From: DSAR01 sp034437315
GTDB lineage: Bacteria > Chloroflexota > Anaerolineae > B4-G1
Direction of reading: 5' to 3'
Assembly: GCA_034437315.1 (NCBI GenBank)
Contig: DAOTUC010000180.1
Coordinates: 1 to 13,638 of the forward strand
DNA: 13,638 bases
Within the stretch, counting starts at the first letter, position 1. Every line of letters begins with the position of its first letter. The notes beneath the pieces were generated by a model. The model did not search any database. It saw nothing but the letters and a program-made list of their open reading frames with translations, and had not been told where the DNA came from. This document shows, one piece after another, positions 5,764-13,638 of this stretch. Position numbers and translations under genes: made by a program.

Positions 5764-7770
5764 ATGGCAAAGAAAAAAGGTCGCACGCCAGAGGAGACCA
5801 GTCGAGATCCGGCTTCGGTGACTCTGATTGAGCGGGCTTGTGCAATTGAGGTGGAAACCGCTTTCGCGCGGGCGGATGCAATGCAGGCCTGTAACATTGG
5901 CAGCGCTGGTTTGTGTTGTAAGAATTGTTCGATGGGCCCTTGCCGCCTGGTGGGTAAGGCGACCCGGGGCGTCTGCGGGGCGACGTTGGAGACGATTGCG
6001 GCCCGCAATTTCGCGCGGGGTGTGGCGGCCGGGGCTTCGGCCCACTCCGACCACGGTCGAGGGCTGGCCTACACGCTGCTGGAGGCGGCCGAGGGGCACG
6101 CGCCCGATTATGGCGTGCGAGACGCCTTCAAATTGTTGGAGGTAGCCGGTTATCTCGGCGTTGAGGTCGAGGACGAAGAGGGCATGCGTCCGGTCGATGA
6201 GATCGCGCGGGACGTGGCTTTGGCCGCCCTGAAGGAATTCGGCCGGATCGACGGCGAACTCTTGTACCTGAAGCGAGCGCCGATGAAGCGCCAGCAAATC
6301 TGGCACGAGCAGGACATCGCCCCGAGGAACGTCGATCGGGAGGTTGTCGAATTGCTCCACCGCACCCACGTCGGCAACGATCAGGACGCCGAGCACATTC
6401 TCGATCATACCATGCGTTGCGCCCTGGGCGACGGGTGGGGCGGTTCAATGCTGGCGACCGACCTTTCCGACATCATCTTCGGTACGCCGGCCCCGGTGCG
6501 CTCCGATTCTAATCTAGGTGTGCTCGGTGAGAATATGGTCAACATTGTCGTCCACGGTCACGAGCCGACGCTTTCCGAGATGATCGTCGCGGCGGCGCAG
6601 GACCCGGAAATTATCGCGTATGCCAAGAGCAAAGGGGCCGAGGGGATTCAATTGGCCGGTATTTGCTGCACGGCCAACGAGACCCTGATGCGACAGGGCG
6701 TGCCCCTGGCGGGGAATTTCTTGCAGCAGGAATTGGCTGTCCTCACCGGCGCGGTCGAGGCCATCGTGGTCGATATCCAGTGCATTTTCCAGGGACTGGT
6801 GCCCGTGGCCGAGCGCTTCCACACCGAGGTCATCACCACCTCGCCCAAGGCGAAGATCACCGGCGCCACGCACATCGAGTTCGAGGAGAGCCGGGCGCTG
6901 GAGATCGCCAAGCAGATCGTCCGGCGGGCGATCGATCGCTTCCCCAATCGGGGCGACACGATGATCCCCAATACACACAGCCCCTTGGTGCCGGGTTTTT
7001 CCCACGAATACATCGACTACGCGCTGGGTGGATTCTACCGCGGATCGTTACGTCCGCTCAACGACGCCATTATGTCCGGACGTATCCGGGGCGTGGTCGC
7101 CAACATCGGTTGCAACAACGCCCGCGTCTGTCACGACGATCTTCACCGTCACGTCGTCGAGGAGTTCCTCAAGAACGACATTCTGGTGGTGGAGACCGGA
7201 TGCGGCGCTATCGCCAGCGCCAAGCAAGGGCTGATGACGCCGGAGGCGGCCCTGGAGGTCGCCGGGCCGGGATTGCGCGAGGTGTGTGAGACGGTCGGTA
7301 TGCCGCCGGTCTTACACATGGGCTCTTGCGTGGACAATTCCCGCATCCTGACCGTGCTCTCGCAGATGGCGACCGAGGGCGGGTTGGGTGAGGACATCGC
7401 CGACATCCCCGCCGTGGGTATGGCGCCGGAGTGGATGAGCGAGAAGGCGCTTTCCATCGCCACCTATTGCGTCGCCTCTGGCGCTTACGTGATCCTGGGT
7501 GGGAGCGACGGCCCGGTCTCGGGCAGCGAAGAGGTGCTCCGCTTGATGAGCGACGGTTGGGAAGAAAAGATCGGCGGCCGACTCGAGTTTGTCGAGGAAG
7601 CCGAGGAAATCGTGCGCCGCTCCATCGCCCACATCGACGCCAAGCGAGAGGCGCTCGGACTGGATGAATACAATCCCAGCAAGTGGGGTCAGAGCGGCGA
7701 CCGGCGTATGCCCGAATTGCTCGAGCTTCCGCTGGAAGAGCGACTTGAGGCCGCTTACGGAAGCCGCTAG
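5764..7770 (+). CDS. cooS: Ni-Fe-S carbon monoxide dehydrogenase catalytic subunit
   Basis: Interconverts CO and CO2 and, in a CODH/ACS complex, passes CO to the A-cluster (also called acsA). The protein has 668 residues, close to the family norm. Cluster D and B cysteines are C43, C51, C52, C55, C60 and C71, in a C-x7-CC-x2-C-x4-C arrangement followed by GVCGA. C-cluster ligands are present: a His in HGHEP (H264 or H266), C301/C302, C340 (DIQCIF), C450 (NIGCNN), C480 (ETGCGA) and C522 (GSCVDN). The proton-relay histidines in AHSDHG (H94, H97) and the lysine of MSEKAL (K561) are also present. The enzyme therefore looks fully active. It is followed after 26 bases by the ACS fusion gene, which points to the AcsA role rather than a stand-alone CODH. 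No cooC maturation gene is in the window. Confidence 0.97.
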   Translation: MAKKKGRTPEETSRDPASVTLIERACAIEVETAFARADAMQACNIGSAGLCCKNCSMGPCRLVGKATRGVCGATLETIAARNFARGVAAGASAHSDHGRGLAYTLLEAAEGHAPDYGVRDAFKLLEVAGYLGVEVEDEEGMRPVDEIARDVALAALKEFGRIDGELLYLKRAPMKRQQIWHEQDIAPRNVDREVVELLHRTHVGNDQDAEHILDHTMRCALGDGWGGSMLATDLSDIIFGTPAPVRSDSNLGVLGENMVNIVVHGHEPTLSEMIVAAAQDPEIIAYAKSKGAEGIQLAGICCTANETLMRQGVPLAGNFLQQELAVLTGAVEAIVVDIQCIFQGLVPVAERFHTEVITTSPKAKITGATHIEFEESRALEIAKQIVRRAIDRFPNRGDTMIPNTHSPLVPGFSHEYIDYALGGFYRGSLRPLNDAIMSGRIRGVVANIGCNNARVCHDDLHRHVVEEFLKNDILVVETGCGAIASAKQGLMTPEAALEVAGPGLREVCETVGMPPVLHMGSCVDNSRILTVLSQMATEGGLGEDIADIPAVGMAPEWMSEKALSIATYCVASGAYVILGGSDGPVSGSEEVLRLMSDGWEEKIGGRLEFVEEAEEIVRRSIAHIDAKREALGLDEYNPSKWGQSGDRRMPELLELPLEERLEAAYGSR

Positions 7771-7782
7771 CGACACGCGAAA

Positions 7783-7787
7783 AAGGA
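7783..7787 (+). promoter_or_regulatory. Weak ribosome binding site of the ACS fusion gene
   Basis: AAGGA lies nine bases before the ATG at 7797 in an A-rich context. It is weaker than the AGGAGG sites of the neighbouring operon genes. Confidence 0.55.
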
Positions 7788-7796
7788 ATTTACTAA

Positions 7797-10700
7797 ATGT
7801 CAAAATACATAGCTACAAGAGCAATTCGGGGGGCTAACGGGCTGGTGGCCGAGGCGGATGCGCTGCTCAAAAAAGCCATCGCCGAGAAGGGTGCCGACAC
7901 GCCCGTGGCTTTCCCCAACACCGCTTACTTTTTGCCAGTCACCTACGGCATGTTGAATCACAAGGTCGAGACCCTGGGAGATCTGGAACCATCATTGGCC
8001 CACGCCAAGAATCTGCTGCACCCGCTGCCCGACGAGGAACTGTGGGTGCCATACTTGGGCGAGACGCTGGATAGCGGCATGGCGACCCTGTTGGCCGCCG
8101 AGGCTATTGAGGGCGTTCGCTTCATCTACGGTCAGGAACCAACGCCTTACCCGGGGTTGGAACTGACCGGCAGCACCGAATACCCCGATTTCCAGGGGGA
8201 CGGTCACCTCAACGGGCCCATCGACGACGTGCAGTTGCGCTCGTGGGGCATCCAGTTGGTGGACGGCCGAATGCCCGGTTTTGCCGCCCTCGTCGGCAAG
8301 GCCCGTTCCAATGAGGCCGCCGTCAACATCGTGCGCGAGTTGCAGAAGCGCAACATCCTGATCTTCCTCTGCGGCAACGTCAACGGCCGCTCGGTGATCG
8401 ACCAGTTGCAGGAGGAAGGGGTGGAGATGGGCTACGACACGTACATCGTGCCCTTCGGCAAGGATACCATCTCGGCCATTTATCCGATGGGCTTCGCCAC
8501 CCGTTCCGCGCTGACCTTTGGCGGTCTGAAGGCTGGTCAGTGGCGCGACATCATAATCTACAACAAGTTCCGCGTCTTCGCCTTCGTGTTGGCGTTGGGC
8601 GAGGTCGATGATCTGAAATACGCCGCGGCGGCGGGCGCGATCTCTTACGGCTTCCCGACCATCGCCGATACGGTGATCCCGGAGATTTTGCCCACCGGCG
8701 TGACCCGTTACGAGCACGTCATCTCAATGCCGTGGAACGAGATCGACGCCGAGACCGACGCCGAGAAGGCGGCCAAGTTCGTCCAGCGGGCGATTGAGGT
8801 GCGCGGCGTCAAGATCAAGATCACCGAGGTGCCGGTGCCGGTGCCCTACGGTTCCGCTTTCGAGGGCGAGGTCGTGCGGCGGGCCGACATGCGGGCCGAG
8901 TTCGGCGGCAAATACAGCCGCGCCTTCGAGTACCTGCGGATGACGCCGATGGACGAGGTTGAGGATGGCAAGGTGGAGATCATCGGGCCGGACTTCGAGG
9001 ACCTTGAGGTCGGCGGTTCGATGGACCTGGGATTTGTGATCGAGGTCGCCGGTCGAAAGATGCAGGAGGACTTCGAGCCGGTGCTGGAGCGACAGTTGCA
9101 CTACTTCGTCAACGCCGCCTCGGGCATTCAGCACATTGGCCAGCGGGACATCACCTGGATCCGTATCTCAAAGTCGGCGGCCGAGAAGGGCTTCGATCTG
9201 AGTCACTTTGGCAAACTGATGCACGCCCGCTATCACGCTGATTTTGGCGCGATTGTGGACAAGGTGCAGGTCAAGATCATCACCGATCCGGAATTGCACG
9301 CTGAGTGGCTGGCCAAAGCGCGGGAGGCCTACGAGTTCCGCAACCAACGCCTGGCCGATCTCACCGATGAGGCGGTCGAGACGTTCTACGATTGCACGCT
9401 CTGCCAGTCCTTCGCGCCGACCCACGTGTGCATCGTCAGCCCGGAGCGGCTGGGGTTATGCGGCGCCTATAACTGGCTGGACTGCAAGGCGTCCTATCAG
9501 ATCAACCCCACCGGTCCCAACCAGCCGATCTCCAAGGGGAATCTCATCGACCCGGTCAAAGGGTATTGGACCGGCACCAACAAGGCCGCCGTCAAGAACT
9601 CCCAGGGGACGGTCGAAGAGGTCGCGATGTACTCCATCATGGAGAACCCGATGACGGCCTGTGGCTGTTTCGAGTGCATCGTGATGTACATCCCCGAGGT
9701 CGAGGGCGTGATGGTCGTCAGCCGTGAGGATCCGAGCATGACGCCGGCCGGCATGACCTTCTCGACGTTGGCCGGTATGGCCGGCGGTGGGTTGCAAACG
9801 CCGGGCGTGATGGGGGTCGGGAAGTTCTACTTGACCAGCCCCAAGTTCATCTCGGCCGACGGCGGTTTCAAGCGCGTCGTCTGGATGTCCAGCTTCCTCA
9901 AGGACAGCATGACCGAGGAGTTCAAGATGGTCGCCGAACGCGAGGGCGTGCCCGATTTGGTGGACCGCATCGCCGACGAGCGGGACGCGACGTCGGTGGA
10001 TGAACTGGTCGAGTGGCTTAAGGAAAAGGATCATCCGGTCTTGGAGATGGGCGTCATGCGGGCGGAATCGGGTGAGGTAGAAGCCGCGCCTGAGAAGCCG
10101 GCGGTTGTGGAGAAGGAGAAGGAAGCGCCCAAGTTGGAGAAGAAGCAACCGGTTGCCGAAAAGGCCGAGCCTGTTGCGAAACCGGCGCCAGAGCCTACGC
10201 CCGTCGCAGCGCCGGCGACAGCAGCGAAGTTGCCGCCGGACGCCGACACCCAGGCGATTGCGCAAGCGAGCGCCGAGATCGTTCTGGGCAGCATCCGTAA
10301 CGCATTGACGGCCGCGCTGCGTGAGTTGGGCGGCGTCGCGCCGGAGATGCCGGAAGCGCTCGCGCCAAGGGTGACAGCCGCACCTCCGGGGGCGGCGCCC
10401 GAACCCGAGGTCGCGGAACCAACACGAGCGCGCCCTGTCGTCCCCGCCTGGTCGGAGGATCAGGAGACGGCGCTCGAACTTGCTAAAGAGAAGTGGATGG
10501 GCGAGGTCCGCGAAGTGACGTTGGGGGCGACAGCCGAGGATGGTGGCACGCGCACCAAGACGGTCACCGTCGGCGGGCAGACGGCGATGCCCTTCCTCGG
10601 GTTCGAAGGTGAAGAGGGTCACAGGCCGGTGCTCGCTATCGAGATTCAGGACCGCAAGCCCACCGACTGGTCCCCGCTCCTGATGGAGGTCTGGGGCGAC

Positions 10701-11432
10701 GTGGCGCACGATCCGGGCGAGTGGGCCAAGGCGGCCGAGGAGGCCGGGGCCGATCTGATCGTGCTCCGGCTCAGCCTGACCGACGAGAACGGCGAGCCGA
10801 ACACGCCAGAACACGCCTGTGAGGCGACGCGCAAAGTGCTCGACGCGACCGGGTTGCCCCTGATCGTGCTGGGGCCGGGCCAGGTGGACCCGGACAATGA
10901 ACTGCTGGTGCCGGTGGCTGAAGCGGCCTCGGGCGAGCGGATCGCCCTGGGGATGTGCGAGGAGAAGAACTATCGCACCATCGTGGCCGCGGCGTTGGCC
11001 CACGATCAACTCGTCATCGCCCGCACGGCGATGGACGTCAACCTGGCCAAGCAGCTCAACATCCTGATCTCCGATATGGGCCTGCCGCTCGATCGAATCC
11101 TGATGGATCCGACCTGCGCGGCCGTTGGGTACGGGATGGAGTACGGTTACTCGGTGATGGAGCGGCTGCGACTTTCGGCCCTCCAGGGTGATAGTATGAC
11201 CCAGTTGCCGATGCTCGTCACCGTGGGCGAGGAGGCGTGGCGCCAGAAGGAGAGCAAGGTCGGCGACGACGTGCCCGAAGCCTGGGGCGAGTGGAAGGAA
11301 CGGGCCATTAACTGGGAGACGGTGACCGCTTCCGGTCTGGTCGAATCGGCGGCCGACATCGTCATCCTGCGCCATCCGGAGTCGGTGCGACGTGTACACA
11401 AGTTGATTGAGGCGTTGAGGGAGGAGAAATAG
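7797..11432 (+). CDS. Acetyl-CoA synthase fused to corrinoid protein small subunit (AcsB-AcsD)
   Basis: A single uninterrupted 1211-residue protein. Residues 1 to about 755 are a full-length bacterial AcsB/CdhC, including the N-terminal domain that contacts CODH. The A-cluster is complete: C533, C536, C545 and C555 bind the 4Fe-4S cube, and C622-G-C624 binds the two nickel sites. All these positions are offset by exactly 27 from those I recall for Moorella AcsB. Residues 757-885 are a Pro/Ala/Glu/Lys linker with a predicted helix in the middle (about 815-845). Residues about 895-1211 are AcsD/CdhD, the TIM-barrel small subunit of the corrinoid iron-sulfur protein, with DPTCAAVGYGMEYGYSVMER at 1104-1123. 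It makes acetyl-CoA from CO, methyl-corrinoid and CoA. In Moorella and in methanogens the two parts are separate genes. The stop is two bases before acsC, whose product should pair with the AcsD half. Confidence 0.93.
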   Translation: MSKYIATRAIRGANGLVAEADALLKKAIAEKGADTPVAFPNTAYFLPVTYGMLNHKVETLGDLEPSLAHAKNLLHPLPDEELWVPYLGETLDSGMATLLAAEAIEGVRFIYGQEPTPYPGLELTGSTEYPDFQGDGHLNGPIDDVQLRSWGIQLVDGRMPGFAALVGKARSNEAAVNIVRELQKRNILIFLCGNVNGRSVIDQLQEEGVEMGYDTYIVPFGKDTISAIYPMGFATRSALTFGGLKAGQWRDIIIYNKFRVFAFVLALGEVDDLKYAAAAGAISYGFPTIADTVIPEILPTGVTRYEHVISMPWNEIDAETDAEKAAKFVQRAIEVRGVKIKITEVPVPVPYGSAFEGEVVRRADMRAEFGGKYSRAFEYLRMTPMDEVEDGKVEIIGPDFEDLEVGGSMDLGFVIEVAGRKMQEDFEPVLERQLHYFVNAASGIQHIGQRDITWIRISKSAAEKGFDLSHFGKLMHARYHADFGAIVDKVQVKIITDPELHAEWLAKAREAYEFRNQRLADLTDEAVETFYDCTLCQSFAPTHVCIVSPERLGLCGAYNWLDCKASYQINPTGPNQPISKGNLIDPVKGYWTGTNKAAVKNSQGTVEEVAMYSIMENPMTACGCFECIVMYIPEVEGVMVVSREDPSMTPAGMTFSTLAGMAGGGLQTPGVMGVGKFYLTSPKFISADGGFKRVVWMSSFLKDSMTEEFKMVAEREGVPDLVDRIADERDATSVDELVEWLKEKDHPVLEMGVMRAESGEVEAAPEKPAVVEKEKEAPKLEKKQPVAEKAEPVAKPAPEPTPVAAPATAAKLPPDADTQAIAQASAEIVLGSIRNALTAALRELGGVAPEMPEALAPRVTAAPPGAAPEPEVAEPTRARPVVPAWSEDQETALELAKEKWMGEVREVTLGATAEDGGTRTKTVTVGGQTAMPFLGFEGEEGHRPVLAIEIQDRKPTDWSPLLMEVWGDVAHDPGEWAKAAEEAGADLIVLRLSLTDENGEPNTPEHACEATRKVLDATGLPLIVLGPGQVDPDNELLVPVAEAASGERIALGMCEEKNYRTIVAAALAHDQLVIARTAMDVNLAKQLNILISDMGLPLDRILMDPTCAAVGYGMEYGYSVMERLRLSALQGDSMTQLPMLVTVGEEAWRQKESKVGDDVPEAWGEWKERAINWETVTASGLVESAADIVILRHPESVRRVHKLIEALREEK
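11420..11426 (+). promoter_or_regulatory. Ribosome binding site of acsC inside the preceding gene
   Basis: GGAGGAG within the last codons of the fusion gene stands eight bases before the ATG at 11435. The two genes are separated by only two bases, so translation is probably coupled. Confidence 0.75.
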
Positions 11433-11434
11433 GC

Positions 11435-12781
11435 ATGGCGCTTTCAGGCATTCAAATTTACAAACTACTACCGCAGACGAACTGCAAGGATTGTGATTAT
11501 CCCACGTGTCTGGCGTTTGCGATGAAGTTGGCGGCCAAGCAGGCCGATCTCGACAAGTGCCCTCACGTCTCGGACGAGGCGCGGGAACAGTTGGCCGAGT
11601 CGGCGGCGCCGCCGGTGCGGTTGGTGACCGTCTCGGCCGATGGTCGCGAGGTCAAGTCGGGGAACGAGATCGTGCTCTTCCGGCACGAGAAGACGTTCTA
11701 CAATCCGACCGGCCTCTTCATCCGCGTGTACGACGACCAGCCGCTGGATGAGATCAAGGCGACGGTCCAGGCCGTGGCGGATTACGTGGTCGATTACGTC
11801 GGGATGGAACTGACTGTCGATGGGATCACGGTCCAATCGACCGGGGATGCTGATGCTTTTGCCGCCGCTGTCGAGGCGGTGCTGGACGTGGCCCAGTTGC
11901 CCCTGATCCTCATCGCCGCCGACGCCGACGTGATGGCCAAGGGGTTAGCGGCGGCCGAAGGGGTGCAACCCCTGATCGCCGGCGCCACGGCCGAGACTTG
12001 GGAAGCCTTCGCCAAACTGGCGCAGGAGCACGAAGCGCCGATGGTGATCCGGGCCAACACGTTGAGCGAGCTGGCCGACCTGACGCAGAAGATCAAGGAG
12101 GCCGGCGTCGAGGACATCGTGCTGGATCCCGACGTGCGCGATCTCAAGTCGCTGCTCTCGACCGCGACGCTGATCCGTCGTATGGCGCTCAAGGAGACCT
12201 ACCGTCCGCTGGGTTACCCGCTCATCATGTTCCCCGGCGAGTGTGTGGACGACGAGGAGATGGTCCCGATCGCGGCGACCCAGGCCATCGCCAAGTATGG
12301 CGGTTTCGTGGTGCTGGATCGCTTCAGCCCGGCGACGATCTACCCGCTGCTGGCGTTGCGAACCAATATCTACACCGACCCGCAGCAACCGATCCAGGTC
12401 CAACCCGGCGTCTACGAGATCAACGATCCCCAGGCGGATTCGCCGGTCATGGTGACCACCAACTTCTCCATCACCTACTTCTCGGTGGCGAACGAGGTGG
12501 ACGGCAGCGGCAGCCCCGGCTGGCTGTTGGTGGCCGACGCCGAGGGCATGAGCGTGCTCACCGCCTGGGCCGCGGGCAAGTTCGACGCCGAGCGGATCGC
12601 CAAGTCGGTCAAGGTGAACGAGATGACCGACAAGGTCGAGCACCGTAAGCTCATCATCCCCGGTCACGTCTCGGTGTTGCTGGGCGAGCTGGAGGAAGAG
12701 TTGCCCGATTGGGAGATCCAGGTCGGGCCGCGCGAGGCGGTGGACATTCCCGGCTATCTCAAGGTGTGGAGCGCGGGGTGA
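11435..12781 (+). CDS. acsC: Corrinoid iron-sulfur protein large subunit (gamma)
   Basis: The 448-residue AcsC/CdhE subunit carries the corrinoid cofactor and, with AcsD, shuttles the methyl group from methyl-THF to the acetyl-CoA synthase A-cluster. The N-terminal domain binds a low-potential 4Fe-4S cluster that reactivates the corrinoid: C17, C20, C25 and C42 in a C-x2-C-x4-C-x16-C pattern (NCKDCDYPTC, DKCPH). A central TIM barrel (about 90-310) and a C-terminal corrinoid-binding domain (about 320-448, with TNFSITYF and IPGHVSVLLGELEE) follow. Length matches the family. It is the last gene of the operon; a hairpin follows 19 bases after the stop. Its AcsD partner exists here only as the C-terminal half of the preceding fusion protein, so complex assembly must bring CFeSP and ACS together in a fixed ratio (inference). 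AcsE, the methyltransferase that loads it, is not in the window. Confidence 0.96.
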   Translation: MALSGIQIYKLLPQTNCKDCDYPTCLAFAMKLAAKQADLDKCPHVSDEAREQLAESAAPPVRLVTVSADGREVKSGNEIVLFRHEKTFYNPTGLFIRVYDDQPLDEIKATVQAVADYVVDYVGMELTVDGITVQSTGDADAFAAAVEAVLDVAQLPLILIAADADVMAKGLAAAEGVQPLIAGATAETWEAFAKLAQEHEAPMVIRANTLSELADLTQKIKEAGVEDIVLDPDVRDLKSLLSTATLIRRMALKETYRPLGYPLIMFPGECVDDEEMVPIAATQAIAKYGGFVVLDRFSPATIYPLLALRTNIYTDPQQPIQVQPGVYEINDPQADSPVMVTTNFSITYFSVANEVDGSGSPGWLLVADAEGMSVLTAWAAGKFDAERIAKSVKVNEMTDKVEHRKLIIPGHVSVLLGELEEELPDWEIQVGPREAVDIPGYLKVWSAG

Positions 12782-12800
12782 GTTAGGCGCTATACGGTAA

Positions 12801-12833
12801 AGAAACCAGGTTTTTCCAAAAAACCTGGTTTCT
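12801..12833. terminator. Perfect 15-bp hairpin after the operon
   Basis: Bases 12801-12815 and 12819-12833 are perfectly complementary around a 3-base loop (CCA); the arms run from AGAAACCAGG into a five-T tract. The hairpin begins 19 bases after the acsC stop. The T and A tracts lie inside the stem and no T-run follows it, so it is not a textbook intrinsic terminator. It may act as a bidirectional 3' end or be a dispersed repeat. Similar AAACCAGGTTT hairpins are, as I recall, common between genes in Chloroflexota. Confidence 0.55.
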
Positions 12834-13164
12834 GCTAGCTTTGAGCTGTATTGGACTGAGTTGAGTTTTAGGAAGCGACGTCCCAGAATGTCGGACGTGA
12901 TGGAACGTCGGTTTTGGGGCGTCGCCTCCTGGTTTGCGTCGTTTTTGTCCGGGGAAGGTGTGTCTTTTTTCCGAGATGACGAAGACGTGACCTTTGTCCG
13001 TTTTAGCTCACGAAGTGCGTCACTGGCAGGATGAGGCGCTTTGTGGTATTAGTATGGGCGTGTTGTGGCTGGTCTCCCGATCTGGTCGCCATTGAGCACG
13101 GGTCAACCAAAGGTCGCTCAAGCGTTTATTAAAACTTAAATTACGCTTATTAGCTTGCTCGTCG
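12834..13164. other. Gene-poor stretch with a nested hairpin
   Basis: No convincing gene is visible here. Bases 12870-12884 pair with 12916-12930 (15 positions, one mismatch and one G-U), and inside the loop GACGT (12894-12898) pairs with ACGTC (12905-12909). A five-T run at 12942-12946 follows about 12 bases later. A 48-codon frame at 12888-13034 has no ribosome binding site and overlaps the hairpin. Base composition turns A+T rich from about 13125 onward, ahead of the next gene; no clear promoter was found. Confidence 0.4.
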
Positions 13165-13172
13165 AAGGGGGG
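13165..13172 (+). promoter_or_regulatory. Probable ribosome binding site of the DUF262 gene
   Basis: A purine run of AA and six G residues stands four bases before the ATG at 13177. It is not a canonical AGGAGG but is the only candidate, and it supports this start. Confidence 0.45.
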
Positions 13173-13176
13173 TACT

Positions 13177-13638
13177 ATGACGGTGGGTGATGCACCTCAT
13201 ATCGCCACTGTAAAAGGTTTGTTTTCAGAAAAAGCTTTTAAAATCCCAGACTATCAGAGGAGCTATGCTTGGGAGTGGGAACATCGGGAAGATTTTTGGA
13301 ACGATGTTATGGATAGCCTGGACACGAAGGTGCAGCATTATTGGGGTACCATTACCCTTCAAAAAACTTCTGAGAAGAAGGAAGACAAAGAAAATTTATC
13401 TTTATTTACTGTGTACGAGGTAGTTGATGGGCAGCAACGCTTGACAACAATGGTTCTTTTTCTTCTTGCTTTGTGTAGAGTCCAGAAGCAATCCCAACCT
13501 TTGTGGAGTCAGTATATAAAGAGTGGTGATGTTTATAGATTAGAATTAGGGGGCTTGAACGAGCAGTTTTTCAAAAGCGTTATAGATGGTGATGCACCTA
13601 CTGCACCTTCTCTTAAAACCAATCGGTTGCTGAGGGAT
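13177..13638 (+). CDS. DUF262 (GmrS/ParB-like) protein, N-terminal part (3' partial)
   Basis: The frame is open for 154 codons and runs off the window. The start of the DUF262 domain (PF03235) is clear: IPDYQRSYAWE at residues 23-33, FWNDV, HYWGTITL and the hallmark VVDGQQRLTTM with DGQQR at 84-88. This ParB/Srx-like fold forms the N-terminal nucleotide-dependent half of type IV GmrSD restriction enzymes and of many unassigned defence proteins. In GmrS the DGQQR motif is part of the NTP-dependent active region. The rest of the protein, where an HNH domain (DUF1524) would be expected, is not visible. Codon use is markedly more A+T rich than the operon (22 G or C among the 60 bases 13501-13560), suggesting acquisition by transfer. 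It is separated from the operon by about 395 bases and is unlikely to be functionally linked. Confidence 0.88.
   Translation, partial: MTVGDAPHIATVKGLFSEKAFKIPDYQRSYAWEWEHREDFWNDVMDSLDTKVQHYWGTITLQKTSEKKEDKENLSLFTVYEVVDGQQRLTTMVLFLLALCRVQKQSQPLWSQYIKSGDVYRLELGGLNEQFFKSVIDGDAPTAPSLKTNRLLRD

Noticed and set aside
5650..6408. A 252-codon minus-strand frame over the start of cooS
   Set aside because: It overlaps the Fe-S cluster region of cooS on the opposite strand and shows no domain.
7992..8717. A 241-codon minus-strand frame over the AcsB N-terminal domain
   Set aside because: Antisense shadow of conserved AcsB coding sequence with no recognisable motif.
9456..11399. A 647-codon open frame on the minus strand inside the AcsB-AcsD gene
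   Set aside because: It lies wholly antisense to a gene with complete catalytic motifs, has an Arg/His/Gly-rich composition typical of a high-G+C shadow frame, and matches no family I recognise.
12888..13034. A 48-codon frame after acsC (begins MSDVMERRFWG)
   Set aside because: No ribosome binding site, overlap with a hairpin, and no recognisable family; cannot be told from chance.

Overview
The window carries a Wood-Ljungdahl (reductive acetyl-CoA) gene cluster from what is probably a Chloroflexota bacterium, most likely Anaerolineae or a relative. This placement is inference. It rests on bacterial-type ACS with a full N-terminal domain, moderately high G+C, TPR/LuxR-type regulators, and intergenic short-unit repeats (heptamer and octamer motifs, long A/T-centred hairpins) of a kind I associate with that phylum.

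Layout, all genes on the + strand. (1) 1-1156: C-terminal part of a large TPR protein, cut by the window edge. (2) 1389-2045: NarL/LuxR-type response regulator behind a TTGTCT-17-TATAAT promoter whose start site would lie only a few bases before the ATG. (3) 2192-3373: a degenerate receiver domain fused to a DUF166 domain, preceded by two 18-bp dyads three helical turns apart and abutting a -35 box. (4) 3544-12781: the metabolic operon, namely formate-tetrahydrofolate ligase (fhs), a 111-residue HMA-fold protein without the CxxC metal site, Ni-Fe-S CO dehydrogenase (cooS/acsA), a 1211-residue fusion of acetyl-CoA synthase (AcsB) to the small corrinoid protein subunit (AcsD), and the large corrinoid Fe-S subunit (AcsC). 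(5) 12782-13176: about 395 bases without a convincing gene, holding a perfect 15-bp hairpin and a second nested hairpin. (6) 13177 to the edge: the N-terminus of a DUF262 (GmrS/ParB-like) protein, much richer in A+T than the operon.

How they work together: Fhs activates formate on tetrahydrofolate at the start of the methyl branch. CODH interconverts CO2 and CO. AcsC and AcsD form the corrinoid iron-sulfur protein that carries the methyl group. AcsB joins methyl, CO and CoA at its A-cluster. The methyl-branch enzymes after Fhs (FolD, MetF), the methyltransferase AcsE and the maturation ATPase CooC are not in the window. The operon could run toward acetyl-CoA synthesis or, in reverse, toward acetyl-CoA or CO oxidation; the sequence does not decide.

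The strongest novelty candidates are the AcsB-AcsD fusion, the pseudo-receiver-DUF166 protein, and the CxxC-less HMA protein immediately before the CODH gene. The fusion tethers the methyl-donor subunit to the acetyl-CoA synthase through a Pro/Ala/Glu/Lys linker with a helix in its middle.
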